DNA from: SVTX01 sp045632305
GTDB lineage: Bacteria > Bacillota > Clostridia > Oscillospirales > CAG-272
Assembly: GCA_045632305.1 (NCBI GenBank)
Contig: JAZQWL010000042.1
Location: 1 to 53,636, forward strand
DNA length: 53,636 bases
Reading direction: 5' to 3'
How positions within the stretch are numbered: the first letter of the stretch is position 1; each line of letters opens with the position of its first letter. The translations under genes and the position numbers were made by a program. The notes under the pieces are model-generated. The model saw only the letters and a list, made by a program, of their open reading frames with translations. It did no database searches and was not told the DNA's origin. Below are positions 53,475-53,636 of this stretch, piece after piece.

Positions 53475-53558
53475 GGTGGGGGATGGTGGATTCGGACCAC
53501 CGAAGTCAGTGACAACAGATTTACAGTCTGCCCCCTTTGGCCGCTCGGGAAATCCCCC
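53474..53558 (-). tRNA. tRNA-Tyr (anticodon GTA)
   Basis: 85 bases including an encoded CCA. Acceptor GGGGGAT pairs with ATCCCCC; the anticodon loop is CTGTAAA; a long variable arm (class II) and the T arm GGTGGTCCGAATCCACC are present. The terminator directly follows. Confidence 0.97.
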
Positions 53559-53561
53559 ATA

Positions 53562-53636
53562 TGGAGCTGGTGATCGGAGTCGAACCAACAACCTGCTGAT
53601 TACAAATCAGCTGCTCTGCCATTGAGCCACACCAGC
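53562..53636 (-). tRNA. tRNA-Thr (anticodon TGT)
   Basis: 75 bases with encoded CCA. Acceptor GCTGGTG/CACCAGC, anticodon stem GCTGA/TCAGC with loop TTTGTAA, T arm GTTGGTTCGACTCCGAT. The 5' end coincides with the window end; 3 bases separate it from tRNA-Tyr, so more tRNA genes may lie upstream. Confidence 0.96.

Overview
The window looks like chromosomal DNA of a Clostridia-type Bacillota, probably an uncultured gut or animal-associated lineage. The evidence is strong AGGAGG-type ribosome binding sites, sigma-A promoters with 17-base spacers, short-stem U-tract terminators, many Thr/Glu-rich lipoproteins, AddAB instead of RecBCD, a SipL-like LysM protein that suggests sporulation, rubrerythrin, and three M42 peptidases. 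Exact taxonomy cannot be fixed from the sequence alone. No phage, transposase, CRISPR array or replication origin was seen.

Left part (1-16964): a block that I read as an extracellular nucleic-acid processing locus. On the minus strand, a likely operon runs from an RDD membrane protein through a complete CUT1-type ABC importer (ATPase, two permeases, binding lipoprotein) to a thermonuclease-fold lipoprotein and a giant lipoprotein (over 1,949 residues, running off the left edge). The giant protein carries OB-fold-like, Ig-like and CxxC-repeat modules. Divergently, a perfect sigma-A promoter drives a UshA-like 5'-nucleotidase lipoprotein and a lipoprotein joining an OB-like domain to a barnase/RNase Sa-type ribonuclease domain. 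Individual families are recognisable; the combined role (digest DNA/RNA outside the cell, dephosphorylate, import) is inference.

Middle part (17005-39045): a minus-strand cluster (RlmA-like methyltransferase, GT2 glycosyltransferase, BioY, a membrane-anchored unknown protein, a TIGR04076-like protein); a plus-strand operon (short QueG-like reductase, addB, addA, HAD phosphatase); enolase; and a seven-gene minus-strand operon (murD, three M42 aminopeptidases, a methionine gamma-lyase-like enzyme, a duplicated-domain lipoprotein, cysteine desulfurase).

Right part (39107-53636): a divergent GyrB/ParE-like gene overlapping by one base a PduB-like microcompartment shell gene; an intergenic region packed with hairpins; a TetR/ABC-2 exporter operon; a phosphodiesterase-murC-DUF3221 operon; three small unknown proteins; a SipL-like gene; rubrerythrin; an amidase; an orphan solute-binding lipoprotein; a second hairpin array; two tandem structured repeats resembling the 3' end of the nearby tRNA-Tyr; and finally tRNA-Tyr and tRNA-Thr.

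The most unusual items are the putative nucleic-acid scavenging locus, the translational coupling of a divergent type IIA topoisomerase B subunit to a lone BMC shell protein, and the two arrays of short perfect hairpins with constant linkers, one of which leads into repeats with compensatory stem changes.
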